Part shown: positions 34,709 through 43,012 of the stretch, one piece after another
Layout: every line of letters begins with the position of its first letter
How positions within the stretch are numbered: the stretch's first letter is position 1
Assembly: GCF_015207255.1 (NCBI RefSeq)
Contig: NZ_JADEXG010000005.1
Coordinates: 1 to 64,000 of the forward strand
Direction: 5' to 3'
Origin: Vasconcelosia minhoensis LEGE 07310
GTDB taxonomy: Bacteria > Cyanobacteriota > Cyanobacteriia > Phormidesmidales > Phormidesmidaceae
Length of the DNA: 64,000 nt
Notes under the pieces: generated by a model
Told to the model about the DNA's origin: nothing
Databases searched by the model: none
Seen by the model: the letters and a program-made list of their open reading frames with translations, nothing else
Translations under genes and position numbers: made by a program

Positions 34709-35476
34709 TCAAATCAGCAGCGGCGACTTAAGCGGCAGCCAGACGGTAAAGCAAGTCCCCTGCTCAGCAGATTCAATCAGCAGCTCTCCGCTGTGAGCTT
34801 CGACAATGCGTTTGACGATGGCCAACCCCATCCCGGTTCCGGCTGCCTTGGTCGTGTAGAAAGGCTGCGTCAGCTGCGGCAAAACATCGGCTGGAATGGG
34901 AGCACCGCCGTTCTGAACGGAGATGGAAATCTGTCCGACTTAACCGTCTGCAACCGACCATAGAATCGTCTCTCCGGGTTCGACCGCCTCACAGGCATTG
35001 CGAATCAGGTTGATGAACACCTGCTTGAGTTTGTCTCGATCGCCCAAAATCTGCATCGGTGAGGGCGCAGGGACGTATTCAATTTGCCTCCTTTGGGCAG
35101 CGGGAGCCGCTTGCAGGGGTACCAGCAGCTCCTGGATTAAAGAATCAACTTCAATTTTAGACAGCTTCAGCATTTGAGGCTTGGAGTAGGACAGAATCTC
35201 TTGTAAAAGATGGGTGAGTCGCCTAGCTTCATCTGCTGCCAGGGCTAAGCGAACCCGGGCCGATTGGGGCAGATCGAGCTTCTTGAAATAGTCCAAGCCT
35301 AGCTGAACGGTCGTCAGAGGGTTGCGAATTTCGTGGACGATCATCGTGGCTAATTCGCCAATTGCCGCAAGGCGTTCATGCTCAATTAGCTTTGCCTGGG
35401 CAGAGCGGAGTTCTATCGTTCGCTGGGTCACCTCAGCCTCTAACAGACCGCGATCGCTGACTCCCCTAATTGGCAA
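34709..35476 (-). pseudogene. Histidine kinase remnant with in-frame stop
   Basis: The leftward frame has HisKA (LAAIGELATMIVHEIRNPLT with the phospho-acceptor His) and the start of the ATPase domain (QVFINLIRNACEAVEPGE). It is then cut by TAA at 34940-34942. The same frame continues after the stop with ISISVQNGGAPIPADVLPQL, PFYTTKAAGTGMGLAIVKRI and ends normally at 34709. The sensor part is missing: the sequence begins abruptly at about 35476 next to a fragment of another kinase. One nonsense change plus N-terminal loss marks it as a pseudogene, though the stop could be a sequencing error. Confidence 0.75.
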
Positions 35477-35477
35477 A

Positions 35478-35760
35478 AATCTGCTGCGGATCGGTCAGGA
35501 GTCGATTGCCAACGTAATCAAGTCGTCGCTGACCATCCTATTGTTCGCAAAGGCCTGATGCTGATGGTTAAGTATGAGCCTGGCATGGAGACGGCAGCGG
35601 AGGCGAGCAGCGGGGCGGAGGCGATCGCGCAGTTTCACCAGCATCGGCCCGACGTAACGCTGATGGATTTACGCCTGGGTGACATGAATGGCGTGGACGC
35701 GATCGCGACGATCCGCCAGGATTTTCCCGATGCCCGAATTGTTATTCTGACTACCTACGA
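35478..35760 (+). pseudogene. Fused fragments of a NarL-type kinase and response regulator, cut by a mini-element
   Basis: In one plus-strand frame NLLRIGQESIANVIKS is the N-box of a HisKA_3-type kinase (35478-35525). In the next frame, starting almost at once, VADHPIVRKGLMLMV begins a NarL/FixJ receiver domain, with VTLMDLRLGDMNGVDAIATI (phospho-acceptor Asp) and ARIVILTTYD. There the sequence meets the mini-element at 35761. The receiver has no start codon and no output domain. A deletion seems to have joined the kinase ATPase to the receiver of its neighbour before or during insertion of the element. Confidence 0.6.
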
Positions 35761-35762
35761 TA

Positions 35763-35947
35763 AGTACCTGAGCATTAAAATTTACATAGAAGAAATTGTC
35801 ATTCCGAGCATAGCGTAGACGCTTGCGGCTTCCCGCAGGGTGGAATCTCTCAATCACTGACGCTTCTGGGATAGATGCCTCGACAGGCTCGGCATGACAT
35901 CAGGCTCTCCTTTGTAAAAAATGTGTAATTAATTTTGTTCGACTACT
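35763..35947 (+). mobile_element. TA-flanked mini inverted-repeat element, copy 1
   Basis: The element runs from AGTACCTGAGCATTAAAATT to the inverted end (reverse complement AGTAGTCGAACAAAATTAAT), with TA at 35761-35762 and 35948-35949. The inner part is nearly identical to copy 2 at 60827 over the shared 185 bases. It includes the GC-rich stem region CTTGCGGCTTCCCGCAGGGT and encodes nothing. TA at each end and non-autonomous structure suggest mobilisation by an IS630/Tc1-mariner type transposase, none of which is present in the window. Confidence 0.75.
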
Positions 35948-35949
35948 TA

Positions 35950-36321
35950 CCCTCTGGCAATCTGATGGCCATTATTTTGTTCTCAAAGCAGCCGATTCGG
36001 CGGGAAACTGCCGAGGTATTTAAGCCCCTGGCGATCAACGCCAAGATGGCCGTATTGCCGTTCGACCCGGGAACGATTTTCACGCCGTCTCTACAGAGAT
36101 AGGGGCAGACCTGAAATATCTATTTTCCAGACCAGGTGACGCCTATACCTTTATGCTGCTGGGGAGACAAATTTCGCTAGAGTCCAACTGCTTAAAGCTA
36201 ATTTGGAAGGAATTACTTTGCGTGAAGCTAAGCAACGCCTACAGCTATGGGCTGGTCATCCTGCCGCTGATGGTGCTGTCGTGGTTGATCAAACGGGGGC
36301 TTGAGACTCCAATGGCTACAG
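35950..36321 (+). pseudogene. Unrecognised coding remnant with a C-terminal hydrophobic segment
   Basis: Two frames give protein-like sequence: AEVFKPLAINAKMAVLPFDP, then after a frameshift near 36085 STEIGADLKYLFSRPGDAYT and YGLVILPLMVLSWLIKRG. The wording looks like a real membrane-associated protein, but I do not recognise the family and no start is visible. It is joined directly to the right end of mini-element copy 1. Its 3' end runs into the antisense phospholipase D gene. Confidence 0.3.
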
Positions 36322-37617
36322 CTATAGCTGCCAGTAAGCCAGCCGCACTAAATGCCCGAGAACTTTATTTTTTAGCGGACGCTGCTTTAGAGACTGCCGC
36401 GTCACCGGTTTGCTATTGGCAAAACCCTGCTCGAAGAATGCCTCCATCCGCTTGACCAGATCCGGCTCGGGGCTGGCAAAGTTGAGCTCGTCGTTTTGGT
36501 AAAAGCTGCGCGGATCGACGTTGGCGCTACCTAGGCTAATCCAGGCATCGTCCACCAGCAGCATCTTGGCGTGGAGCATACTAGGCTGATATTCGTGCAG
36601 TGCCACCCCCCGGGCCAGCAGGTCTGGGTATCGCAGCTGCGATACCCAGCGAATGTAGGGCTTATCGTTGATCGCGCCCATGGTCAGAATGCGCACGTCT
36701 ACGCCTCGCTGAACTGCCTGGCTGAGGCTCTTCCGCAGGTTTTCGTCGGGCAGCAGATAGGGACTGGCAATCCAAACCCGCTGCTGGGCCGCCAGCACCC
36801 ACATTTCAAACAGGGCGCGGATGGGCGAATTGCGATAGCTGGGGTACTCGCCGGTGGTGATCAAAATCGGTCCCGACTGCGGCAAATCGTGGGTTAAGTC
36901 TGGGGCGGGTGTGCCAGAGCTAGCGAAGTCAGCCGCGCCGCCAGCATCGAGCCAGTGCTGAATAAAAAAGCCGTGCAGGGTCGAGACCACGTCGCCCTGG
37001 AGCCGCACTTCAAAGTCAAACCAGGGCGTACCGTCGCCCACACCCGCGCCGTCCCACATATCAGAAACGCCCGCGCCGCCAATCAGCGCCTGCTGCTGGT
37101 CGATTAGCAGCAGCTTGCAGTGGCTGCGACGCAGATAGTCAATTGGGGAACGCCAGCTGGGCGGATTGAACAAATGGACTTCGATCCCACCCCGGCGCAG
37201 ATACTGCCAGTAGGCCGACGGCATCTTGCGGACGCCGTAGCTGTCGGCGACGAACTGCACCTTGATGCCCGCCTGAGCCTGGCGGATCAGGGCCTCGGCA
37301 AAGTCTTCGGCCCGCTGGCCGGGCGTCATGATGTAGGTTTCAAACTGGATAATCCGCTGGGCAGCCGCGATCGCATCCAACCTTGCCGCAAAGATCTCCT
37401 CCGCCTTGAGCCAGACCTGGGTTACCGCACCGCTGCTCTGCAGCGAGTCTGACAGGCTAGCAATGACTGGCAAAAACCGAGCCGACGTCGGGTCAGGTAA
37501 ATTAGAAAGCCGATAATTTGGCCGTCGCCGAAAGGCGCCTCGAAGGTATAGCAGGAGCAGGAGGCCAGCCAGTAGGACGGCTAAAACAGCCAGCGTTATG
37601 GACCAAAATAAGGGCAC
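36322..37617 (-). CDS. cls: Phospholipase D-family protein, cardiolipin synthase type
   Basis: Likely condenses two phosphatidylglycerol molecules into cardiolipin at the inner membrane, or acts as a phospholipase D. The 431 residues begin with an N-terminal membrane span (TLAVLAVLLAGLLLLLYL) followed by basic residues. They carry both HKD motifs: HCKLLLID (about 166) and HAKMLLVD (349-356). Each is followed by the usual GG or GSAN turn (GSANVDPRSF). Two PLD domains and one anchor are the usual bacterial layout. The gene reads toward the decayed region. Substrate is inferred from family. Confidence 0.9.
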   Translation of the reverse strand: MPLFWSITLAVLAVLLAGLLLLLYLRGAFRRRPNYRLSNLPDPTSARFLPVIASLSDSLQSSGAVTQVWLKAEEIFAARLDAIAAAQRIIQFETYIMTPGQRAEDFAEALIRQAQAGIKVQFVADSYGVRKMPSAYWQYLRRGGIEVHLFNPPSWRSPIDYLRRSHCKLLLIDQQQALIGGAGVSDMWDGAGVGDGTPWFDFEVRLQGDVVSTLHGFFIQHWLDAGGAADFASSGTPAPDLTHDLPQSGPILITTGEYPSYRNSPIRALFEMWVLAAQQRVWIASPYLLPDENLRKSLSQAVQRGVDVRILTMGAINDKPYIRWVSQLRYPDLLARGVALHEYQPSMLHAKMLLVDDAWISLGSANVDPRSFYQNDELNFASPEPDLVKRMEAFFEQGFANSKPVTRQSLKQRPLKNKVLGHLVRLAYWQL

Positions 37618-37738
37618 TGTCGGAGTCGCTGTAAAGGCTTTTAGCTACAGAGATTGGTAGCCTTGCCCATCCTACCCAACCCTGAAGGGCCTTTTCGCAT
37701 TGAATTGCTTCGCTCTGCTCTATTTGCCTATGCCTGTC

Positions 37739-37933
37739 CTAAGCGCTCTGCCGCAGTCTGTAGGGCTCCAGGTCACTTGGCAGCTTCGGCCAACCTCTGA
37801 TTCTTGGCTCAAGATTTGGCATTTCTTGTCTACAGTGGAGGCAGTACCAATACCTTTCCTGATGGCGAATCTGCTGAATCAGTCGATGAGAGCAGCAAGG
37901 ACAGGTGTTGGTGTTATGGATAGCTCTGGCCAT
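37739..37933 (-). CDS. Small zinc-ribbon-like protein
   Basis: The 64-residue protein has two Cys pairs, CPCC and CLHC, 18 residues apart, with a conserved-looking YWYCLHCRQEMPN after the second knuckle. I recall very similar short proteins in many cyanobacteria, but none with a known function. AAGGA lies about 10 bases before the ATG at 37933, and the frame is isolated between two larger genes. The plus-strand frame over the same bases is judged a shadow because it lacks these features. Confidence 0.65.
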   Translation of the reverse strand: MARAIHNTNTCPCCSHRLIQQIRHQERYWYCLHCRQEMPNLEPRIRGWPKLPSDLEPYRLRQSA

Positions 37934-38171
37934 TTTAGAGGGTTCCTTATTGTTTTCTTAAAGATGAGACGGCTTATATGTTAGGTGTAAGCAAAGTTAG
38001 CGGTTTATGGTTCCATCTTGGGTTATAAAGCGCTATTGAGCTTAACCTTAAGCAGGTTGACCGCTCAGGCTTCAGCCCCTGACTTTCAGCCCCTATTTCT
38101 AAAGTACCCAGAAGGAAAACTTAACCTCGGGTACAGAAAATGTTTAAAAGCTGTCGTGTACGCTCTAGACC

Positions 38172-39779
38172 ATGCGTTTTGTTTCTGACCCACCGATCAC
38201 CGTAAAAATCGACCGCATGAAAGAGCGGATCTGCTGGCAGCATCCACTTATGTTGCAGCAGCAGATTGACCAAACCCGGCTGGCGTTCGAGTCCGACCCC
38301 TTTACGCCGGAGCTAGCCGACGGCTCATTTTCTTTTCTGGCATTTGGCGATAGCGGCTCTGGCAATCATCGTGGCGACAATCCCCAGCGGCGGGTCGCCG
38401 AATACCTAGGCCAGCATAGTCAGGACTGCCAGTTTGTACTGCACACGGGTGACGTGGTGTATCTGGTCGGTTCCAGCGAGCAGTATCCCGATAATTTCAT
38501 TAAGCCCTACCGGGAGTATATTGCCGGCGGCGAGCGCCCCGACCAGATTGCCTACGATCAGATGGTTTTTGAGCTGCCTTTTCTGCCGACGCTAGGCAAC
38601 CATGACTACTACGATTTACCCTTTATCTACGGCATGTTGGCCCAACTTGCCCTGCCCCTACGCCGCCTGTTCAACCGCCAGATCGACATAGATGTGGGCT
38701 GGCACGGCTCCCGCAAGGGCGATGCCTATGCCCGCGCTTTTCTAGACTATCTACAGCCCCTGAATGAGTCTCAGCTACGTCAGCACCTGGACCAGCATTA
38801 TACGGTTCAAACTCCGACCGGGCGGTGTATCCGCTATGTTACCGGTCATTTTACTCGGCTGCCCAATCGCTACTATATGTTTCGGCGTCAGGGCATCGAC
38901 TTTTTTGCCCTCGATACCAACACCTTCAATGCACCGCAGCCCTTGCCTAGCACGCCCGCTGGCCAGCGGCAGCGGCAGGAACTCAAAACCCGGCGAGAGG
39001 AGCTAGCCCAGCAAAAGCAGGCGCTGCTGGCCGAGGCAGCGCTCCCGAATATGCCTGATAGAGATGATATGAATCGTTCCGAGGACGCCACCCGGGTTGA
39101 TGATATCTACGTCAAAATTGAGCAGATCAATGAGCAGCTGCGCGATATCGAGAAGCAGCTGACCGCTTCGAGTACGACCAGCACAACCGATTTTGAGCAG
39201 CTCGACTGGCTGCGGCATCGGCTGGTCGATTCCTGGCAGGATCCCGCCGTCAGGGGGCGGGTACTCTATTTTCATCACCCACCCTATGTGACCGAGGCGA
39301 CTAAGTGGGATCAGGGCCAGACGTTGGCGGTGCGATCTCGCCTACGTGAAGTCCTCGACCGGGTTAAGTCCGAAGTGGATGAGAAGGCCCAGGGTCGAGC
39401 CCTGATCGATTTGGTGCTATGCGGCCATGCCCACTGCTTCGAACATATCCGCACGGGCGATACCGGCCACGGCGACGCCAATATCGACTGGCTAATCTGC
39501 GGCGGCAGCGGCTTTAGCCTGCGGCGACAGCGGCCCGAAGGCCCCAAATTGGAGGAGTCGGGACAGGTTATAGCAGAGTCAAAGCAGTTTATTGGGCGCA
39601 GCGGTCAGGGATCAAACAAGCGACGCCCCTATTCGGCCCTGCGGATCGACGTTGAGCCCGGGACGCCGCCTCGGTTCACAGTGCGGCCCTTTGTGGCTGA
39701 GCAGCAGCGGCGGCGCTGGAGCACCTACGAGATAGAGCCGATTCAGCTCAATCCTTCCCAAGCGAGCCTGTCTCCATGA
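38172..39779 (+). CDS. Metallophosphoesterase (calcineurin-like)
   Basis: A 535-residue two-metal phosphoesterase. The ligand motifs occur in order: FLAFGDSGSG (about 57), LHTGDVVY (about 93), LGNHDYYD (about 142), a His in YFHHPPYV (about 369) and CGHAHCFEH (about 418). A charged, coiled-coil-like insert with many Glu and Gln (about 265-335) separates the metal-binding halves and is not typical of small family members. There is no signal peptide, so it should be cytosolic. The substrate cannot be predicted. It is separated by 240 bases from the transporter operon. Confidence 0.88.
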   Translation: MRFVSDPPITVKIDRMKERICWQHPLMLQQQIDQTRLAFESDPFTPELADGSFSFLAFGDSGSGNHRGDNPQRRVAEYLGQHSQDCQFVLHTGDVVYLVGSSEQYPDNFIKPYREYIAGGERPDQIAYDQMVFELPFLPTLGNHDYYDLPFIYGMLAQLALPLRRLFNRQIDIDVGWHGSRKGDAYARAFLDYLQPLNESQLRQHLDQHYTVQTPTGRCIRYVTGHFTRLPNRYYMFRRQGIDFFALDTNTFNAPQPLPSTPAGQRQRQELKTRREELAQQKQALLAEAALPNMPDRDDMNRSEDATRVDDIYVKIEQINEQLRDIEKQLTASSTTSTTDFEQLDWLRHRLVDSWQDPAVRGRVLYFHHPPYVTEATKWDQGQTLAVRSRLREVLDRVKSEVDEKAQGRALIDLVLCGHAHCFEHIRTGDTGHGDANIDWLICGGSGFSLRRQRPEGPKLEESGQVIAESKQFIGRSGQGSNKRRPYSALRIDVEPGTPPRFTVRPFVAEQQRRRWSTYEIEPIQLNPSQASLSP

Positions 39780-40019
39780 GGGATGAGGAGGCGACTCGCC
39801 AGCCCAGGCGCGACCCGCCGCGACCGTTCATCCTGGTATAGGCTGGGCCGTAGAATGGCCGGAAAGCGGTAAGGATTTATAATGACGCTTATAGGCCAAT
39901 TGAAGTGCCTGCTGTACCGGATCAAGTCTCAGCTTTCTGGTTTTTAAATCACAGACTTTGGGCTGCACCGCCATTCGCTGAAACTATCCGCTGAGCAATC
40001 TCCCCCTTGAGGACCCCCG

Positions 40020-41171
40020 ATGACCGCTGCGATGCCAATGATTCAGTTCAATAACGTCACAAAGGTCTATCCGGGGGCGCCCCAGCCCTCGGTAAAGAAT
40101 CTGACCATTTCGGTGCCCGAGGGTGAAACCTGTGTCGTGATTGGACCGTCTGGCTGCGGCAAAACCACGACAATGAAAATGGTGAATCGGCTGATTGAGC
40201 CGACTGAGGGCGAAATTTTAGTCGGCGGGCGCGACATTATGAAGCAGTCGTCGGTTGACCTGCGCCGGGGGATGGGCTACGTCATTCAGCAAATTGGGTT
40301 ATTTCCCCATTTTACAATTCGAGACAATGTGGCCACCGTGCCCAATATGCTGGGCTGGAAAAAGGAGCGCACCTACCAGCGGATCGACGAGCTGCTGGAA
40401 GTGGTGGGTTTGGATCCGGTGCAGTTTCGCGATCGCTATCCCAGCCAGCTCTCCGGCGGTCAGCGGCAGCGGGTTGGCGTAGCCCGGGCGCTAGCCGCCG
40501 ATCCGCCGGTGATGCTGATGGATGAGCCCTTTGGCGCAATCGACCCGATTACCCGCGATCGCCTGCAAAACGAATTTCTGCGGCTGCAAAAGCGGATGAA
40601 GAAAACCATTATGTTCGTCACCCACGACATCGACGAAGCGCTGAAGATGGGCACGCTAGTCTGCATTTTGCAGGTCGGCGGCGTGTTACAGCAGCTCGAC
40701 AGTCCCTCTCATATTCTTTCGGCTCCGGCAAATAAGTTTGTGGCTGACTTTGTCGGGTCTGACCGCGGCTTGAAGAAACTCACTCTGGTGCGGGTCAGCG
40801 AAGTGATGAATACGGAGCTGGTAGTCGGTCGGCACGACCAGTCTGCCGATGAGCTAGCCGCTCGGATGCGCCAGCGGGGCGAAGACAGCCTCTTTATCGT
40901 GGACGAGATGGAGCACCTGATCGGCTATGTCAACTTAGAAGACGCTCAGACTCAGCCTGGACAGCGGGCTAGCGCCATTTTGCAGCATCCCATCGCCGTG
41001 ACCGAGGCCGAGGCCACGATGAAAGATGCGTTCTCTCAAATGCTGAGTAATGGCATCCGCTATCTGCCCGTGCTGGATGGTCAGAAGCGGCTGGTCGGCA
41101 TGGTCACCGCTGACGACGCTCAGCGCCTAATTGAGAAAAAGCAGCCCGCTCTATCGAGGTCAGCATCGTGA
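40020..41171 (+). CDS. opuCA: OpuC/ProV-type osmolyte ABC transporter ATPase with CBS domains
   Basis: Energises import of a quaternary amine or related osmolyte (glycine betaine, choline, carnitine). The 383 residues show Walker A GPSGCGKTT (about 43), Q-loop VIQQIGLFPH, signature LSGGQRQRVG and Walker B VMLMDEPFGA, followed by the H-loop VTHDIDEA. Two CBS domains fill the C-terminus (about 265-375). In OpuA/OpuC systems these sense ionic strength or c-di-AMP. It overlaps the next gene by 4 bases (GTGA). Gene order ATPase, permease, permease, binding protein is the classical one. Confidence 0.93.
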   Translation: MTAAMPMIQFNNVTKVYPGAPQPSVKNLTISVPEGETCVVIGPSGCGKTTTMKMVNRLIEPTEGEILVGGRDIMKQSSVDLRRGMGYVIQQIGLFPHFTIRDNVATVPNMLGWKKERTYQRIDELLEVVGLDPVQFRDRYPSQLSGGQRQRVGVARALAADPPVMLMDEPFGAIDPITRDRLQNEFLRLQKRMKKTIMFVTHDIDEALKMGTLVCILQVGGVLQQLDSPSHILSAPANKFVADFVGSDRGLKKLTLVRVSEVMNTELVVGRHDQSADELAARMRQRGEDSLFIVDEMEHLIGYVNLEDAQTQPGQRASAILQHPIAVTEAEATMKDAFSQMLSNGIRYLPVLDGQKRLVGMVTADDAQRLIEKKQPALSRSAS

Positions 41172-41857
41172 CTGCCCTACTCCAGGATCTGGCTAATTTT
41201 TTCATCAGCTTCAAGGATGGTCTGCTCTATTTTTTGCCTCAGACGGGCCGCCCTGATCGGGTCGCAGAATTTCTCTGGGGTCATCTGCTGATCACCTTTG
41301 TCACGCTCTTTTTCGCGATCTTGATCAGCGTTCCCATGGGCGTTTTGATCACTCGTGTGCGCTTCCTTTACGATCCGGTGATTAAGCTGGCTGGGATGCT
41401 CTACACCGTACCGAGCCTGGCCATGTTCGGCATTCTCATCCCAATTGTGGGAATTGGCTTTACGCCGGCGGTGATTGCGCTCACCCTCTATTCCCTGCTG
41501 GCGATTATCCGCAACACGGCCGTAGGCATTGATGGCGTAGACCCGGCAATTATCGAAGCGGCTCGCGGCATGGGCATGACGGCGCGGGGAATTTTACTTC
41601 AGGTGGAGCTACCGCTGGCGCTGCCGGTGATTTTTGCCGGCATTCGCATTGCCGCTGTCTCGACTATCAGTCTGGCGACGATCGCGTCTTTTTTTGGTTC
41701 AGACAGCCTCGGCAAGCTGATTTTTGAGGGCATTTCTGCCGGTGGCACCCGTAACGATAAGGTCATGGCGGGAGCCATTGGCGCGGCCCTTTTGGCTATC
41801 CTCTTTGACCAGGTGATCAGTCGAGTGGAACGAGCGCTTCCCGGCTCTAGAGCTTAG
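41168..41857 (+). CDS. opuCB: OpuC-type osmolyte ABC permease
   Basis: Inner-membrane permease of 229 residues with about 5-6 spans. The coupling-helix loop is EAARGMGMTARGILLQVELP, the EAA motif that contacts the ATPase. It starts at GTG 41168 inside the upstream stop codon, so translation is coupled. An AGGAGG site just after its end serves the second permease. It pairs with the next gene to form a heterodimeric channel. Confidence 0.92.
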   Translation: MTALLQDLANFFISFKDGLLYFLPQTGRPDRVAEFLWGHLLITFVTLFFAILISVPMGVLITRVRFLYDPVIKLAGMLYTVPSLAMFGILIPIVGIGFTPAVIALTLYSLLAIIRNTAVGIDGVDPAIIEAARGMGMTARGILLQVELPLALPVIFAGIRIAAVSTISLATIASFFGSDSLGKLIFEGISAGGTRNDKVMAGAIGAALLAILFDQVISRVERALPGSRA

Positions 41858-41871
41858 GAGGAGGAGACCCC

Positions 41872-42957
41872 ATGCTGCAAGACATTGCCACCTATCTGCT
41901 AGAAAACTCGCAGGACTTTACCACTGCCCTCAGCCAGCATTTACAGATTACCTTTATTGCCCTGGGCATCTCCATCCTCGTTGGCCTGCTGTTTGGCATT
42001 ATTGGTACCCGAATAGCCTGGCTGCGCGGCTTTTTGCTTGGCGTCGGCAAGATTGGTAACACGATTCCTAGCCTGGCCGTTCTGGCTTTGGCGCTGCCGC
42101 TGTTGGGGATTGGCCGACCGCCTACCCTGCTAGCGCTCACCTTTATCGGCACGCTGCCGATCTTGATCAACACCCTAATCGGCATTGAACAGGTCGATCC
42201 CGATATTAAAGAATCGGCCCGGGGGATGGGGATGAAGGACCTGCAAATTCTATTTCAGGTAGAGCTGCCGATTGCGGTTTCGGTGATTATGGCCGGGGTC
42301 CGCACCGCTGCGGTAGTGGTGGTGGCCGGGGCGACGCTGGCCGGGTTTATCGGCGGCGGCGGGCTGGGCGATCTGATCCTGCGCGGACATGCCCTCAATC
42401 AGGATCAGATTATGCTGTCAGGGGCAATTCCAGCGACGCTGCTGGCCTTCTACTTTGAGGAAACCTTTGGCCGCTTGGAGAACTGGATGACCCCTAAGGG
42501 GCTAAAGGTAGGTCAGGTGACCCGTCAGACCGGCGGCCTGATTGGGCTGCTGGCAGCAGTGACGGTACTGCCGCTGATCTTTGGCGTAATGCTACCTTGG
42601 GAAACGGTGGCTGGCTCCGGCGGCGCGAGCATCCTCACAGGACTGCATGCGGAGTATCGCAGCATTGGCCTGCCGGTGCTGCTGCTGGGTTTGATTGCGG
42701 CCCTTTGGCCCCGCCGGGGCGAAAGCGGCAATGCCTGGCCGATTACGATTGCCACCTTTGTGGCGGCCCTGCTGGCTTTTATCTGGCTGGTGTTTGGCCT
42801 AGTAACGCGGCTGCCGGGGATAGATTCTGCCGGGATTTTGGCGCTGCTAGTAGCCGTTGTGGGATTAGCAGTGATTACCGGCGCAGAACTGGTCCTGAGC
42901 TATCGCAAAGGTCAGACTGACCGCGACACCGTGCAGCTCCAGCAGGCGGCGTCTTGA
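41872..42957 (+). CDS. opuCD: OpuC-type osmolyte ABC permease with extra C-terminal membrane domain
   Basis: The first 215 residues are a standard permease with the EAA loop ESARGMGMKDLQILFQVELP and the usual end after ENWMTPKGL. Unlike the normal 210-230 residue partner, it continues to 361 residues with about four more hydrophobic segments (GLIGLLAAVTVLPLIFGVML, LPVLLLGLIAALW, TFVAALLAFIWLVFGLV, ALLVAVVGLAVITGAEL). The extension resembles no domain I can name. A strong AGGAGG site lies 9 bases before ATG, after a 14-base gap. Confidence 0.88.
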   Translation: MLQDIATYLLENSQDFTTALSQHLQITFIALGISILVGLLFGIIGTRIAWLRGFLLGVGKIGNTIPSLAVLALALPLLGIGRPPTLLALTFIGTLPILINTLIGIEQVDPDIKESARGMGMKDLQILFQVELPIAVSVIMAGVRTAAVVVVAGATLAGFIGGGGLGDLILRGHALNQDQIMLSGAIPATLLAFYFEETFGRLENWMTPKGLKVGQVTRQTGGLIGLLAAVTVLPLIFGVMLPWETVAGSGGASILTGLHAEYRSIGLPVLLLGLIAALWPRRGESGNAWPITIATFVAALLAFIWLVFGLVTRLPGIDSAGILALLVAVVGLAVITGAELVLSYRKGQTDRDTVQLQQAAS

Positions 42958-43012
42958 CTGGCTTACCGCGATCGCACAATTTTCAATTTCAACTGACTAA
43001 GGAACCCAATTT

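Noticed and set aside
36571-37452. Plus-strand frames inside the phospholipase D gene
   Set aside because: Antisense shadows; both HKD motifs and the full domain order are on the minus strand.
37700-37984. 94-residue plus-strand frame over the zinc-ribbon gene
   Set aside because: The minus-strand frame has two CxxC knuckles and an acceptable ribosome site; the plus frame has neither.
38764-39547. Several frames of 67-91 residues within the metallophosphoesterase gene
   Set aside because: All are alternative frames of a strongly supported coding sequence.
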